Positions 25,160 to 33,811 of a DNA stretch of 64,000 nt are shown piece by piece. Position numbers and translations under genes: made by a program. Under the pieces are notes generated by a model, which worked only from the letters and a program-made list of their open reading frames with translations, made no database searches and was not told the DNA's origin. This DNA is from Bradyrhizobiaceae bacterium (GTDB lineage Bacteria; Pseudomonadota; Alphaproteobacteria; Rhizobiales; Xanthobacteraceae). The DNA lies in contig CP078014.1 of assembly GCA_020544565.1 (NCBI GenBank), forward strand, positions 936,574-1,000,573, read 5' to 3'. Each line of letters starts with the position of its first letter. Position 1 is the stretch's first letter.

Positions 25160-26533
25160 CTACGTCATGCGTCGCAGGTTCAGCAGGCTGTCGATGTCAA
25201 AGCCGCTGAACCTTTCCTTGGCGAGGGCCTTCAGCGAGACGCCGGACGCGAGCGCATCCTTCGCCAGTTTGGCGCTCAGGTCGTAGCCGACGGCGGGCAC
25301 GAGCGCGGTCGCCATACTGACGCTCCGTTCGAGATGCTCCTCGCAGCGCGCCGGCGCGGCTGTGATGCCGCGGACGCAACGTTCGCGGAACGTGACGATG
25401 CTGTTCGACAGGATCCGGATCGAGGACAGGATATTGTAGACCATCACCGGCTCCATCGCGTTCAACTGCAACTGCGCCGCCTCCGACGCCATGCTGACCG
25501 TCATGTCGTTGCCGATGATTTCATAACAGGCCTGATTGACGACCTCCGGAATCACGGGGTTGACCTTGCCGGGCATGATCGATGAGCCCGGCTGGCGCTC
25601 CGGAAGATGGATTTCGCCGAGGCCGCCGCGGGGGCCGCTGGACAGCAGGCGGAGGTCGCTGGCGATTTTCGAAAGCTTGATCGCGGTGCGCTTGATCATG
25701 CCGGACATCGACACCAGCGCGCCGGTATCCCAGCTCGCCTCGATCAGATCGTCCGCGCCTCTGAGCGGCAGCCTGCACAGCCGGCTCAATTCATGAATGG
25801 CGATCTTTTGATAATCGTGCGGCGCATTCAGGCCCGTGCCGATCGCCGTTCCGCCGAGGTTGACTTCCTGAAGCAGGCGGCTGGTTTCGCTGCCGCGGGC
25901 CAGATCCTCGGTCAGCACCGTGGCGAAAGCGCCGAATTCCTGTCCGAGGGTCATGGGCACGGCGTCCTGCAACTGGGTGCGCCCAAGCTTCATCACGTCG
26001 CGGAATTCCAGCGACTTCTCGCCGAACGCCTCGATCAGAAGGGTCAGTTCGTGCTGGAGCCGGGCATAGGCAGCGAGGATCGCCAGCCGCGTGCTGGTCG
26101 GATAGACATCGTTGGTGGATTGCGAGCGGTTGACGTCGTCGTTCGGGTGGATCACCGCATAATCGCCCTTCGATGCACCGAGCTTCTCGATGGCGATATT
26201 GGCGATGACCTCGTTGGCGTTCATGTTGAGTGACGTGCCTGCGCCGCCCTGAATCATATCCAGCCTGAACTGGTCGTGATAGCGGCCCGCGATCAATTGA
26301 TCGCAGGCGAAGGCGATGGCCTGCCATTTGTGGGCCTGCAGCAGGCCGAGGGTGTGGTTTGCGAAGGCGGCGGCCCGCTTGACCATCGCCAGGGCGACGA
26401 TCAGGTCGGGAAATTTCTCCGTCGGGATTTCGGAGATCCGGAAATTGTCCAGGGCGCGCTCGGTCTGCGCGCCCCAATAGCGATCCGCGCTGATCTCGAC
26501 TTCTCCAAGGCTGTCCATTTCCGTCCGGGTCAT
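25160..26533 (-). CDS. aspA: Aspartate ammonia-lyase-like enzyme (fumarase/aspartase superfamily)
   Basis: A 457-aa lyase. The superfamily signature GSSIMPGKVNPVIPE is intact, and the catalytic-loop serine is part of GSS. EVNLGGTAIGTGLN, DLIEASWDTGALV, IKLSKIASDLRLLSSGPR and EAAQLQLNAMEPV match aspartase more closely than class II fumarase, although the N-terminus (DSLGEVEISADRYWGAQT) looks fumarase-like. It may release ammonia from an aspartate-like product of the pathway. ATG 26533 was kept; ATG 26518 is possible. Operator C lies only about 19 bp upstream. Confidence 0.85.
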   Translation of the reverse strand: MTRTEMDSLGEVEISADRYWGAQTERALDNFRISEIPTEKFPDLIVALAMVKRAAAFANHTLGLLQAHKWQAIAFACDQLIAGRYHDQFRLDMIQGGAGTSLNMNANEVIANIAIEKLGASKGDYAVIHPNDDVNRSQSTNDVYPTSTRLAILAAYARLQHELTLLIEAFGEKSLEFRDVMKLGRTQLQDAVPMTLGQEFGAFATVLTEDLARGSETSRLLQEVNLGGTAIGTGLNAPHDYQKIAIHELSRLCRLPLRGADDLIEASWDTGALVSMSGMIKRTAIKLSKIASDLRLLSSGPRGGLGEIHLPERQPGSSIMPGKVNPVIPEVVNQACYEIIGNDMTVSMASEAAQLQLNAMEPVMVYNILSSIRILSNSIVTFRERCVRGITAAPARCEEHLERSVSMATALVPAVGYDLSAKLAKDALASGVSLKALAKERFSGFDIDSLLNLRRMT

Positions 26534-26551
26534 CGCCGTCCACCCTCAATC

Positions 26552-26576
26552 GTTCCGATATAAGGAACATCGTTCC
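26552..26576 (-). promoter_or_regulatory. Operator C (predicted IclR site) of aspA
   Basis: Read on the minus strand: GGAAC, GAT, GTTCC, TTATATC, GGAAC, so all three half-sites are perfect and the two direct copies are 20 bp apart. TTATAT occupies the same internal offset as the -10-like sequence in operators A and D. It ends 19 bp before the aspA start codon, overlapping the probable promoter or leader. Confidence 0.7.
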
Positions 26577-26873
26577 GAATATTGAAATTTCATTTGCGTC
26601 CGGCGGATCGTGACGCTATATTTCGCCAATAACAAGGGCGCTGTTGCGATTGGTAAATGCGGGAAATCGCGTCGGTCGTGAGCCGCCTTGAAGGGAGACT
26701 GTCTTAAGGAACAGGCCGGTTTTGCTGGCGCCCGGAGGTGTTGTGTGACCGGGTGCGGCGAATGATCAGCCTGGATTGATCGCGCGGCGGATTCGAGCCC
26801 GATCGCGGAGTGCAACACGTTCACATTTTCACGCGGACAGGAGGGGTGTCCTTCCCAGTTTGTTGATTTGACC
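26577..26873. other. Intergenic stretch between operator C and the TetR-type palindrome
   Basis: No ORF, hairpin or repeat that I can support. It should contain the plus-strand promoter of the thiolase operon. Confidence 0.5.
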
Positions 26874-26899
26874 ATTCTTATAACGATTGTTATAAGAAT
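26874..26899 (+). promoter_or_regulatory. 26-bp perfect inverted repeat, likely TetR operator
   Basis: ATTCTTATAAC (26874-26884), a GATT spacer and GTTATAAGAAT (26889-26899) make an 11-4-11 palindrome 20 bp before the thiolase-like start. The AT-rich sequence stands out from its surroundings. The TetR-family gene at the end of this cluster (33061) is the obvious candidate to bind it. Confidence 0.65.
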
Positions 26900-26919
26900 A
26901 GAGACGAAAGGATCGAAGC

Positions 26920-28092
26920 ATGGCTCTCAAGGACGCGGCTGTCGTTGCATTTGCCGAGACGAAGATCGTTGAGAAGAGCGATCGGCATGTCTGGGATTTC
27001 TCCGGCGAGATACTGGACGATCTCCTTGCCAGGACGGGTTACGACAAGAAGGAGATCGATGGTCTCATCATGAGCCCGTCGATGACGGGCGCGTCGAATC
27101 CGTTCTGGTCGCAACTGACCTCCGACTATCTCGGGCTGGAGCTGGATTATTGCGAGACGATTGACATCGGCGGATGCTCGCCGATCGGCGCGATCGCGCG
27201 CGCGGCGGCGGCCATTGACGCCGGGCTGTGCACCACGGTCTTTCTGCTGTTCGCGGATTGCTGGGCCAGTGAGAACAACTCGCGCATCACCGCGTTCCGG
27301 CCGGAATGGACCCATCCTTACGGCTTGATGGGGCCGCCCGGCAGCTTCGGCCTGATCACGACCCGCTACGAACACCGCTTCGGCCTGAAATACGAGGCGC
27401 TGGCGAAGCTCGCCGTAACCCAGCGCAAGCATTCCGTTCTGAACCCGAATGCGTGCGAAAAGCTCCGCAAGGAGATCACGGTCGATGACTATCTGAATTC
27501 GCGGATGATCTCGGAGCCGATCCGCCTGCTCGATAGCGTGATGACCTGCGACGGCGCCACCGGGCTGATCGTGACGAGCCGGAAGGAGGCGAAGCGCCGG
27601 CAGTTTTCCAAGTTCGCGGTTCCGTTGGGATATGGCGAGCGGACCAACTTCAATGTTTCGGAGAATCTCCCCGACATCACCGAAAGCGGCCATGCCATCG
27701 CCGGCGCCAAGGCCATGAAGGCGGCGGGGCTGAAGCACGATCAGATCTCGATGATCCAGCCTTACGATGACTTTCTCATCGCGATGTTGATCCAGTTCGA
27801 GATGCTCGGTTTCTGCAAGCGCGGGCAGGGGGCGGATTACATCCTCGACACGGATCTCACGTTCACGGGAGATCTGCCGCTCAACACCGGCGGCGGACAG
27901 ATTTCGGCCGGGCAGATCGGCCTCGCCGGCGGAAGCACCAATCTGATCGAGGGCGTCAGGCAGCTGTTCGGCGAGGGCGGCGGCCGCCAGGTGCCCCATC
28001 CGAAGAACGCGATGATCACCGGGATCGGATGGATTCCTTATGCGCGCAACTGGGGAACCAGTGCGGTGATGATCCTGGCCCCGGATGCCTGA
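26920..28092 (+). CDS. Thiolase-like protein (SCP2/lipid-transfer thiolase subfamily)
   Basis: A 390-aa thiolase fold. A cysteine in ETIDIGGCSPIGAIARAAAAI sits at the nucleophile position. The C-terminal GGGQISAGQIGLAGG loop has Gln where classical thiolases have the catalytic His, so it may not perform ordinary thiolysis. It is paired with a DUF35 protein 9 bp downstream, the usual partner of this subfamily, and followed by an ABC importer and an acyl-CoA ligase. A role in CoA-thioester breakdown (for example retro-aldol or C-C cleavage) is inferred. Confidence 0.85.
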   Translation: MALKDAAVVAFAETKIVEKSDRHVWDFSGEILDDLLARTGYDKKEIDGLIMSPSMTGASNPFWSQLTSDYLGLELDYCETIDIGGCSPIGAIARAAAAIDAGLCTTVFLLFADCWASENNSRITAFRPEWTHPYGLMGPPGSFGLITTRYEHRFGLKYEALAKLAVTQRKHSVLNPNACEKLRKEITVDDYLNSRMISEPIRLLDSVMTCDGATGLIVTSRKEAKRRQFSKFAVPLGYGERTNFNVSENLPDITESGHAIAGAKAMKAAGLKHDQISMIQPYDDFLIAMLIQFEMLGFCKRGQGADYILDTDLTFTGDLPLNTGGGQISAGQIGLAGGSTNLIEGVRQLFGEGGGRQVPHPKNAMITGIGWIPYARNWGTSAVMILAPDA

Positions 28093-28101
28093 GAGGAAAC
28101 C

Positions 28102-28524
28102 ATGACGCAGAAAAGTGAATTGAAAAGACCTCAGCCGTTTCCCATGAACTTCACCAAGCCGTACTGGGACGCCACGCGCGACAAGCGCCTGGTCCTCCAG
28201 TATTGCCCGAGATCGAAGAAGTATCAGCACTATCCGCGACCCGTCAGCGTGCATACCGGGCGACGCAACCTCGAGTGGCGCGAGGTCGATGGCCGGGGTG
28301 AGGTTTACGCCTACACCATCACCCGGCGCGGACCGGAGGCGTTCCGGGGACATGAGCCCTATCTCATCGCGACGGTTCAGCTCGATGCCGGCGTGTTGTT
28401 CATGACGAATGTCGTGAATTGCCCGATTGATGCAATCAAGATCGGAATGCGGGTGAAGCCGTTTTGGGAACCTCTCGCCGATGGGACCCATCTGCTTCAG
28501 TTCGAGCCGGAGAGTCCCGTCTGA
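28102..28524 (+). CDS. DUF35 OB-fold protein, zinc-ribbon cysteines missing
   Basis: A 140-aa partner of the thiolase-like protein. The C-terminal OB-fold is recognisable (GRGEVYAYTITRRGPEAF, PYLIATVQLDAGVLFMTNVV, IGMRVKPFWEPL). The N-terminal rubredoxin-like ribbon keeps the spacing (LVLQYCPRSKKYQHYPRPV) but only one of the normal four cysteines, so it should not bind zinc there. GAGGAAACC precedes ATG 28102. Confidence 0.82.
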   Translation: MTQKSELKRPQPFPMNFTKPYWDATRDKRLVLQYCPRSKKYQHYPRPVSVHTGRRNLEWREVDGRGEVYAYTITRRGPEAFRGHEPYLIATVQLDAGVLFMTNVVNCPIDAIKIGMRVKPFWEPLADGTHLLQFEPESPV

Positions 28525-28775
28525 TCGCTGCCGATTGATGGCGGCTGCCGGCGTGTTGTCTGCGGAGGGAATGCGCCGGCATTCGCTGTCTTGCAAGCTG
28601 GCGTCGGCTTCTCGCGTGAAGACGACGCGCCTGCGAACCGGCAGTGCGGCATCGCCCGCATTGGCAGGTTCGATTTGCGAACCCGGCGCGGCGCGGTTGT
28701 CGCGGCGGGATTCATCGAGGCCCCGCGAGGGGAGAAGATTGTTGACCTCAAGGTGGAATGTTGTACGCTAAAAGA

Positions 28776-28800
28776 GGAACAACGTTCCTATAATAAGAAC
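28776..28800 (+). promoter_or_regulatory. Operator D (predicted IclR site) of the ABC importer, in a 308-bp gap
   Basis: GGAAC (28776-28780), AAC, GTTCC (28784-28788), TATAATA, AGAAC (28796-28800): the same three-half-site layout with a 20-bp direct repeat. TATAAT at 28789-28794 is a perfect -10 sequence inside the site but lacks a good -35, hinting at activator dependence. The rest of the gap from 28525 to 28832 shows no other feature. A GGAGGAG ribosome site for the next gene follows. Confidence 0.7.
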
Positions 28801-28832
28801 AATCAAAATCATCATCAAGGAGGAGCCGTCAC

Positions 28833-29912
28833 ATGCTTGCCAGAATTCGCGATTGGACGATCGCCGCCGGCCTGATGGCCATGATTGCATCGCCAGCGCA
28901 TGCCGCGCCGGAAAAGCTGGTGTTCGCATGGCCCTCGGCGATCAATTCGGGTCTCGCCCCCATGGCCTTCGCCATGGAGCTCGGATTCTTCAAGGCGGAG
29001 AATATCGAGCCGGAGGTCGTCGTCTTGCAGGGATCCGGCACGATCATTCCGCAATTGATGTCGGGGGCGATCTTCTCGGCCTACAGCTCGCTGGAGCCGC
29101 TGCCGATCTCGCGTCAGCCGGGCAAGCCGAACTTCCCCTTCAAGTTCGTCTATAACTACATGCGCAATTCGATCTGGGAGATCACCGTTCTCGACGGCAG
29201 CCCGATCAAGCAGATCAAGGATCTCGCCGGAAAGACCATCGGCGTCGGCGGCCTGCAGTGGGGCAATGTGCCCACCACCAAGGCGATCCTCAAGGCCAGT
29301 GGCGTCGATCCTTCGACGGTGACCCTGGTCGGCGTCAGCACCGGCGTGCCGGCGTTCGAAGCGCTCAAGCATGGCAAGATCGATGCCTTGAATCTGTTCG
29401 ATACGATGAACGCTGCGCTTGAGCAGATGGGAACCCCGATCCGGCGTCTCGAATTTCCGCCGGAATTCAGGGGGATGTCCAGCCACGGCTTCCCGGTGAC
29501 GGACAAGATGATCAAGGAGCGGCCGGACCTCATTGCGCGCTTCGGCCGGGCGATGACGAAGGGCACGCTGGCGTGCGCGGCCAATGTGGAAAATTGCGTC
29601 AAGGCTTACTGGAAGCTCTATCCCGCGCAGAAGCCGGCCAGCAACGAGGCCGCCGCTCTGGTGCGCGAGAGCAATATCCTCAAGCCGCGGATGGCGAACC
29701 TGACCTATTTTGCTCCGGGCCAGCCGAAGAAAATGGGAAGCTTCTCCGACCATGACTGGATCGCCACGATCGCTGCCCTGAAAGAGGGCGGCCAGATCGC
29801 GCCCGATGCCAACATCGATCTGAAGTCTCTCTATACCAATCAGTTCGTCGACGAGTTCAACAAGTTCGATCTCGGTGAGGTCGAGAAGAAAGCGAACGCC
29901 TATGTCCCCTGA
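28833..29912 (+). CDS. ABC transporter substrate-binding protein (NMT1/SsuA-like, NitT/TauT class)
   Basis: A 359-aa periplasmic receptor with signal peptide MLARIRDWTIAAGLMAMIASPAHAA. Family features are FFKAENIEPEVVVLQGSG and DLAGKTIGVGGLQWGNVPTTKAILKASG. It overlaps the ATPase gene by 11 bp. This class imports sulfonates, nitrate, riboflavin precursors, aromatic acids and similar solutes; the ligand here is unknown. Control by operator D ties it to the IclR regulon. Confidence 0.9.
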   Translation: MLARIRDWTIAAGLMAMIASPAHAAPEKLVFAWPSAINSGLAPMAFAMELGFFKAENIEPEVVVLQGSGTIIPQLMSGAIFSAYSSLEPLPISRQPGKPNFPFKFVYNYMRNSIWEITVLDGSPIKQIKDLAGKTIGVGGLQWGNVPTTKAILKASGVDPSTVTLVGVSTGVPAFEALKHGKIDALNLFDTMNAALEQMGTPIRRLEFPPEFRGMSSHGFPVTDKMIKERPDLIARFGRAMTKGTLACAANVENCVKAYWKLYPAQKPASNEAAALVRESNILKPRMANLTYFAPGQPKKMGSFSDHDWIATIAALKEGGQIAPDANIDLKSLYTNQFVDEFNKFDLGEVEKKANAYVP

Positions 29913-30699
29913 TGTCGCGACGGACAAGGCGGCCTCATCCGCGTCGGCTCCGGGGCTGAGCTTTGAAGATATTACGCTCACCTACAGGACAAGGCGCGGG
30001 CTGCATCAGGCTCTGGGGCCTCTGACGTTGCGTTGCGATGACGGCGAATTCGTCGCCGTCATCGGTCCGTCCGGTTGCGGCAAGTCCACGCTTCTCAAGC
30101 TCGCCTCGGGCCTGCTTACGCCGACGACCGGCCATATCCGTCTTCATGGCAAGCCCGTCAGTGGCCCGAGACGGGATGTCGGGATGGTGTTCCAGCAGCC
30201 GACGCTGCTGCCATGGAAGACGGTGCATGAGAATGTCCTCATGCCGCTGAAAGTCATGCGGTCGTATCGGTCTTCGGATAACGAGAAAGCCGATCGCCTG
30301 CTGGCGATGGTCGGCCTCAGCAAATTCGCGCAGAACTATCCCTATGAGCTGTCCGGCGGGATGCAGCAGCGCGTCGGAATTGCGCGCGGCCTCATCCACG
30401 ACCCGCAGTTGCTTCTGATGGACGAGCCGTTTGCGGCGCTGGACGCGCTGACGCGCGAGCAGATGACCATCGAACTTCAATCGATCTGGCAGGCCAGTCG
30501 GAAGTCCGTCCTCTTCATCACCCATTCCATCCCCGAGGCGGTGATCCTCGCGGACCGCGTCATTGTCCTGTCGGCAGGTCCGGGGCGCATCATCCATGAG
30601 GAAAGGATCCGCATTCCCCGGCCGCGTGACCTTTCCAGCATGGCGACGCCGGAATTCGCAAGCATTTGCGACAGGCTGCGCCGGCTGTTCGTCCATTGA
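29902..30699 (+). CDS. ABC transporter ATP-binding protein (NitT/TauT class)
   Basis: A 265-aa ATPase with Walker A GPSGCGKST, a Q-loop in GMVFQQPTLLPWKT, signature LSGGMQQRVGIARGL, Walker B LLLMDEPFAALD and the switch His in FITHS. ATG 29902 lies inside the binding-protein gene end and avoids the longer basic reading. The first 20 residues are a low-complexity linker. It powers import with the permease 9 bp downstream. Confidence 0.95.
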   Translation: MSPDVATDKAASSASAPGLSFEDITLTYRTRRGLHQALGPLTLRCDDGEFVAVIGPSGCGKSTLLKLASGLLTPTTGHIRLHGKPVSGPRRDVGMVFQQPTLLPWKTVHENVLMPLKVMRSYRSSDNEKADRLLAMVGLSKFAQNYPYELSGGMQQRVGIARGLIHDPQLLLMDEPFAALDALTREQMTIELQSIWQASRKSVLFITHSIPEAVILADRVIVLSAGPGRIIHEERIRIPRPRDLSSMATPEFASICDRLRRLFVH

Positions 30700-30708
30700 G
30701 GTGGTCGC

Positions 30709-31491
30709 ATGAATACGATGTCACGCATTGTCGATCTGCTGCTGCCGCTGACCACCGTGGCCGCGATCCTGATCCTGTGGAAGCTGAGCATCACCTGGTT
30801 CGCGGTGCCTGCCTATCTCGTTCCGACTCCCGGCGACGTGCTCGTGGCCTTGAACAACGGCCTCATCAAGGGCGTGCTGTGGCCGCACATCTGGGCGACG
30901 TTTCAGGCGATCGCGTTGGGGTATGCCATCGGCTGCGCGGCCGCCTTTCTCGCGGCGGCGATCATGTCGGAATTCTCGATCATGGAGCGCGCGTTTTATC
31001 CCGTCGTGATCGGGTTTCAATCCATCCCGAAGGTCGCGCTGGCGCCGCTTCTCATTGTCTGGTTCGGCTTCGATCTGGAATCGAAGGTCGTGATGGTGGC
31101 GCTGATGTGCTTTTTCCCGTGCTTCGTGAACACCGTGACGGGATTGAAGTCGTATGACCGCAACCTTGCCGAGCTCTATCGGGTGTTCGGCTCGAAGAAG
31201 ATGGATATCTTTTTCAGCGTGAAGCTTCCCTCCGCCCTGGGGCACATCTTTTCGGGCCTGCAGATCAGCGTGATCCTCGCCATTCTCGGAACGGTCGTCG
31301 TCGAGATCGTGTCGTCGCGCCGCGGGCTGGGCAACGTCATCACCGCGTCCGCCCTGAATTTCGATGTCGCCACCATGTTCGCGTGCGTCATCATTCTGTC
31401 TTCGATGGGGATCATTGCGACCCAGATCATCCGGTTTGCCCATCGCAAACTGGTCTTCTGGGAAAAGACGGGTGTCGAGGACACCGCTTGA
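30709..31491 (+). CDS. ABC transporter permease (NitT/TauT class)
   Basis: A 260-aa inner-membrane permease of about six helices, with the EAA coupling motif region at ELYRVFGSKKMDIFFSVKLPSALGHIFSGLQ. The end ALNFDVATMFACVIILSSMGIIATQII fits the family. Size and gene order are normal. A homodimer with the preceding ATPase is expected. Confidence 0.92.
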   Translation: MNTMSRIVDLLLPLTTVAAILILWKLSITWFAVPAYLVPTPGDVLVALNNGLIKGVLWPHIWATFQAIALGYAIGCAAAFLAAAIMSEFSIMERAFYPVVIGFQSIPKVALAPLLIVWFGFDLESKVVMVALMCFFPCFVNTVTGLKSYDRNLAELYRVFGSKKMDIFFSVKLPSALGHIFSGLQISVILAILGTVVVEIVSSRRGLGNVITASALNFDVATMFACVIILSSMGIIATQIIRFAHRKLVFWEKTGVEDTA

Positions 31492-31505
31492 GGCGAGGCG
31501 TGGCG

Positions 31506-33035
31506 ATGAATATCGGTGACTTCTTTCGACAGACGGTGCGCCGTTCGCCGGACAGGGCCGCGGTGATCTGCGGCGACAGGTCCTGGACGTTTCGCGAGGT
31601 GGACGAGCGCTCCGACGCGCTGGCGTCGTGGCTGCAGGATGCGCAGGTCGCGCCCGGGACGCGCGTTCTGATCTGCCTCGAGAACGGCATCGAATTCGTC
31701 GAGGCGTTCGCTGCGGTGGCGAAGATCGGCGCGATCGTCGTTCCGGTTTCCCCGCGCCTGATGCCGGACGAGATCGCTCCGATCCTGCTGAGCGCGCAGC
31801 CGGCGGTTGCGATCGTCAAGGACTGCCGCACCGTCGATTACGCGCAATCGGTCGCACATTGCCTGGTGCTCGCGCGCGATGGCGGCGGCATGGTCTATGA
31901 CGACGTCATCGCGGCGAACAGGGGGCGCAGGCCGGCCGCGGTTGAAGCGACCGACCTGTTTGCCATCTGCTACACGTCCGGGACGAGCGGCGCCTCGAAA
32001 GGCGCGATGCTGACCCATGACAATCTGATTTTTTCTCATGGCCTGATCGGATCCCAGTTATGGGGGATGTCGAGCGCCGATGTGTTTCTGGTCTCGATGT
32101 CGCTGGCGGCGCGCGCCTCGATGGGGCGACTGATCTTTCTGTTCTGCTTCGGCGGCACGCTCGTGCTGCTCGAGAAGTTCGATCCGCGCGCGGTGGTCGA
32201 TGCGATCGGAACGCATCGCGTCACCGTGGCGAACATGGTCCCGACCGTCGCCAAGATGGCGCTGGAGGAGTTGGAGCGCGGCAGCGAATCCTGCAAGACG
32301 CTGCGCCGGCTCTTGGTGATGGGCGGCGCGTTTCCCGCCGATATCCGCGACCGTCTGTGCCGCCTGCTGCCGTCGCTGGAGGTGCATTCGATCCTCGCTT
32401 CGACCGAGGCCGGGGTGATCACCAGCCTTCCTCCGGCGATGCAGTCGGCCAAGGCGGGGTCGGTGGGGCTGGCGGTCCCCGGCATCGAGATCCGCATCGG
32501 CGACGACGCCGGCGCGGAGCTGCCGCAGGGCGAGATCGGGGAGATCCTTCTGCGGTCCGGCACCCCGGGCGAGATGCTGGTGCTGAAGGGCTATTTCGGC
32601 AACGCGGAGCAGACGTCGGCCGCGTTCGTCGACGGCTGGTTCCGGACCGGCGACCTCGGATATTTCGACGCCGACGGCTTTCTGTTCCTGGTCGACCGCA
32701 AGAAGGACATGATCAAGACCGGCGGCTACAACGTCTACGCCAACGAAGTCGAATCGTGCCTGAAGGCGCATCCGGCGGTCGAGGAGGTGGCCGTGGTCGG
32801 CATTCCCGACGACATCTACGACGAGGCCATCGCCGCATTCGTTCAGCTCAAGGCGGGCGGGCCGGGCGCATCGAAGGAAGAACTGATCGATCATTGCCGC
32901 AGCCGCATCGCCGGCTACAAAAAGCCGAGGACCATCGTCTTCGTGGAGGCGATGCCGCGCAACGAGATGGGAAAAATTTTGAAGCGGCAATTGAAAAGCG
33001 AGTATCTTGCCGGATCAGTGGTCAGGATGGCCTGA
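31506..33035 (+). CDS. AMP-forming acyl-CoA ligase
   Basis: A 509-aa adenylate-forming enzyme. Key motifs are YTSGTSGASKGAMLTH (phosphate loop), HSILASTEAG, WFRTGDLGYFDADGFLFLVDRKKDMIKTGGYNVYANEVE (hinge and A8) and the C-terminal lysine in RNEMGKILKRQL. It activates a carboxylic acid, probably the one imported by the upstream ABC system, to its CoA thioester for the thiolase-like enzyme. ATG 31506 was chosen because it begins the conserved MNIGDFF domain; longer readings start in the permease. Confidence 0.92.
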   Translation: MNIGDFFRQTVRRSPDRAAVICGDRSWTFREVDERSDALASWLQDAQVAPGTRVLICLENGIEFVEAFAAVAKIGAIVVPVSPRLMPDEIAPILLSAQPAVAIVKDCRTVDYAQSVAHCLVLARDGGGMVYDDVIAANRGRRPAAVEATDLFAICYTSGTSGASKGAMLTHDNLIFSHGLIGSQLWGMSSADVFLVSMSLAARASMGRLIFLFCFGGTLVLLEKFDPRAVVDAIGTHRVTVANMVPTVAKMALEELERGSESCKTLRRLLVMGGAFPADIRDRLCRLLPSLEVHSILASTEAGVITSLPPAMQSAKAGSVGLAVPGIEIRIGDDAGAELPQGEIGEILLRSGTPGEMLVLKGYFGNAEQTSAAFVDGWFRTGDLGYFDADGFLFLVDRKKDMIKTGGYNVYANEVESCLKAHPAVEEVAVVGIPDDIYDEAIAAFVQLKAGGPGASKEELIDHCRSRIAGYKKPRTIVFVEAMPRNEMGKILKRQLKSEYLAGSVVRMA

Positions 33036-33060
33036 TCCGTCTGCGCGGGTATCTTTCGAC

Positions 33061-33735
33061 ATGGCCAGAACTGCGGATGAGGATCGGCGCGATCTGCATC
33101 GGGAGAAAATAGTTGTCGCCGCGAGCCAGTTGTTTCGGTCGCGCGGCTTCAACGGGACGTCGATGCGCGCCATTTCCGACAGCCTCAAGGTCACCGCGCC
33201 GTTCATCTACTATCATTTCGCGACCAAGCAGGATCTCTATTATGCCTGCCTGCAGCGCGGTCTGGTCGAACTGGAGGCGAGCAGCAAGGCCGCGTCGACG
33301 GAAGGACCGATCCCGGAGCGGTTCGCCGCGCTGGTCGAATCCATTGCCCGGTGGCAGATTCGAAATCCGGGCGAGGGGTCTGCGTTGCTGTCGAACGCCG
33401 GGCCCGAACATGCGCCGAACCGACACGTGTCGGCTCACCAGCGCAAGCAACTGCTCACGGTCCAGCGGCGCTATTTCAACCTGCTCAAGAGCGCCATCGA
33501 GGAAGGTCAGGCGGCCGGGCTGTTTCGCGTGCTGGACAGCACGGTCACCACTTTCGCCATTCTGGCGATCGGCGATCATGTGCCGCGCTGGTATCGCGTC
33601 GGCGGCCGGCTCGACATCGAGCAGATCGTCGCCCTCAACGTGCAACTTGCGATGCGACTGGTCGGCTTCGCGCAAACCGCCGCGCGGCCGAAATCGGTGA
33701 GGAAGTCCTCGATCAAGATCAAGGGAAACCGCTGA
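33061..33735 (+). CDS. TetR-family transcriptional regulator
   Basis: A 224-aa regulator whose N-terminal helix-turn-helix is clear (KIVVAASQLFRSRGFNGTSMRAISDSLKVTAPFIYYHFATKQDLYYACLQ). ATG 33061 lies 25 bp after the ligase stop; a longer reading overlaps the ligase. It probably represses the thiolase cluster through the 26-bp palindrome at 26874, with a CoA ester or the free acid as inducer (inference). The C-terminus is basic (PKSVRKSSIKIKGNR). Confidence 0.92.
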   Translation: MARTADEDRRDLHREKIVVAASQLFRSRGFNGTSMRAISDSLKVTAPFIYYHFATKQDLYYACLQRGLVELEASSKAASTEGPIPERFAALVESIARWQIRNPGEGSALLSNAGPEHAPNRHVSAHQRKQLLTVQRRYFNLLKSAIEEGQAAGLFRVLDSTVTTFAILAIGDHVPRWYRVGGRLDIEQIVALNVQLAMRLVGFAQTAARPKSVRKSSIKIKGNR

Positions 33736-33811
33736 CGCCGGCGCGTGTGGTTTTCGTTTTTGCGAGGCCGCAGGGCGCAGAAGCAGTTTGTCTGGCCCAC
33801 GCTACGCTTGC

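Noticed and set aside
25160..26533. Class II fumarase instead of aspartase
   Set aside because: The N-terminus looks fumarase-like, but the core blocks (EVNLGGTAIGTGLN, DLIEASWDTGA, AAQLQLNAMEPV) fit aspartase better; some doubt remains.
8077..28800. SOS (LexA) boxes of the GAAC/GTTC type
   Set aside because: The half-sites look similar, but the 20-bp direct-repeat plus inverted-site geometry differs from GTTC-N7-GTTC and none of the genes is an SOS gene.
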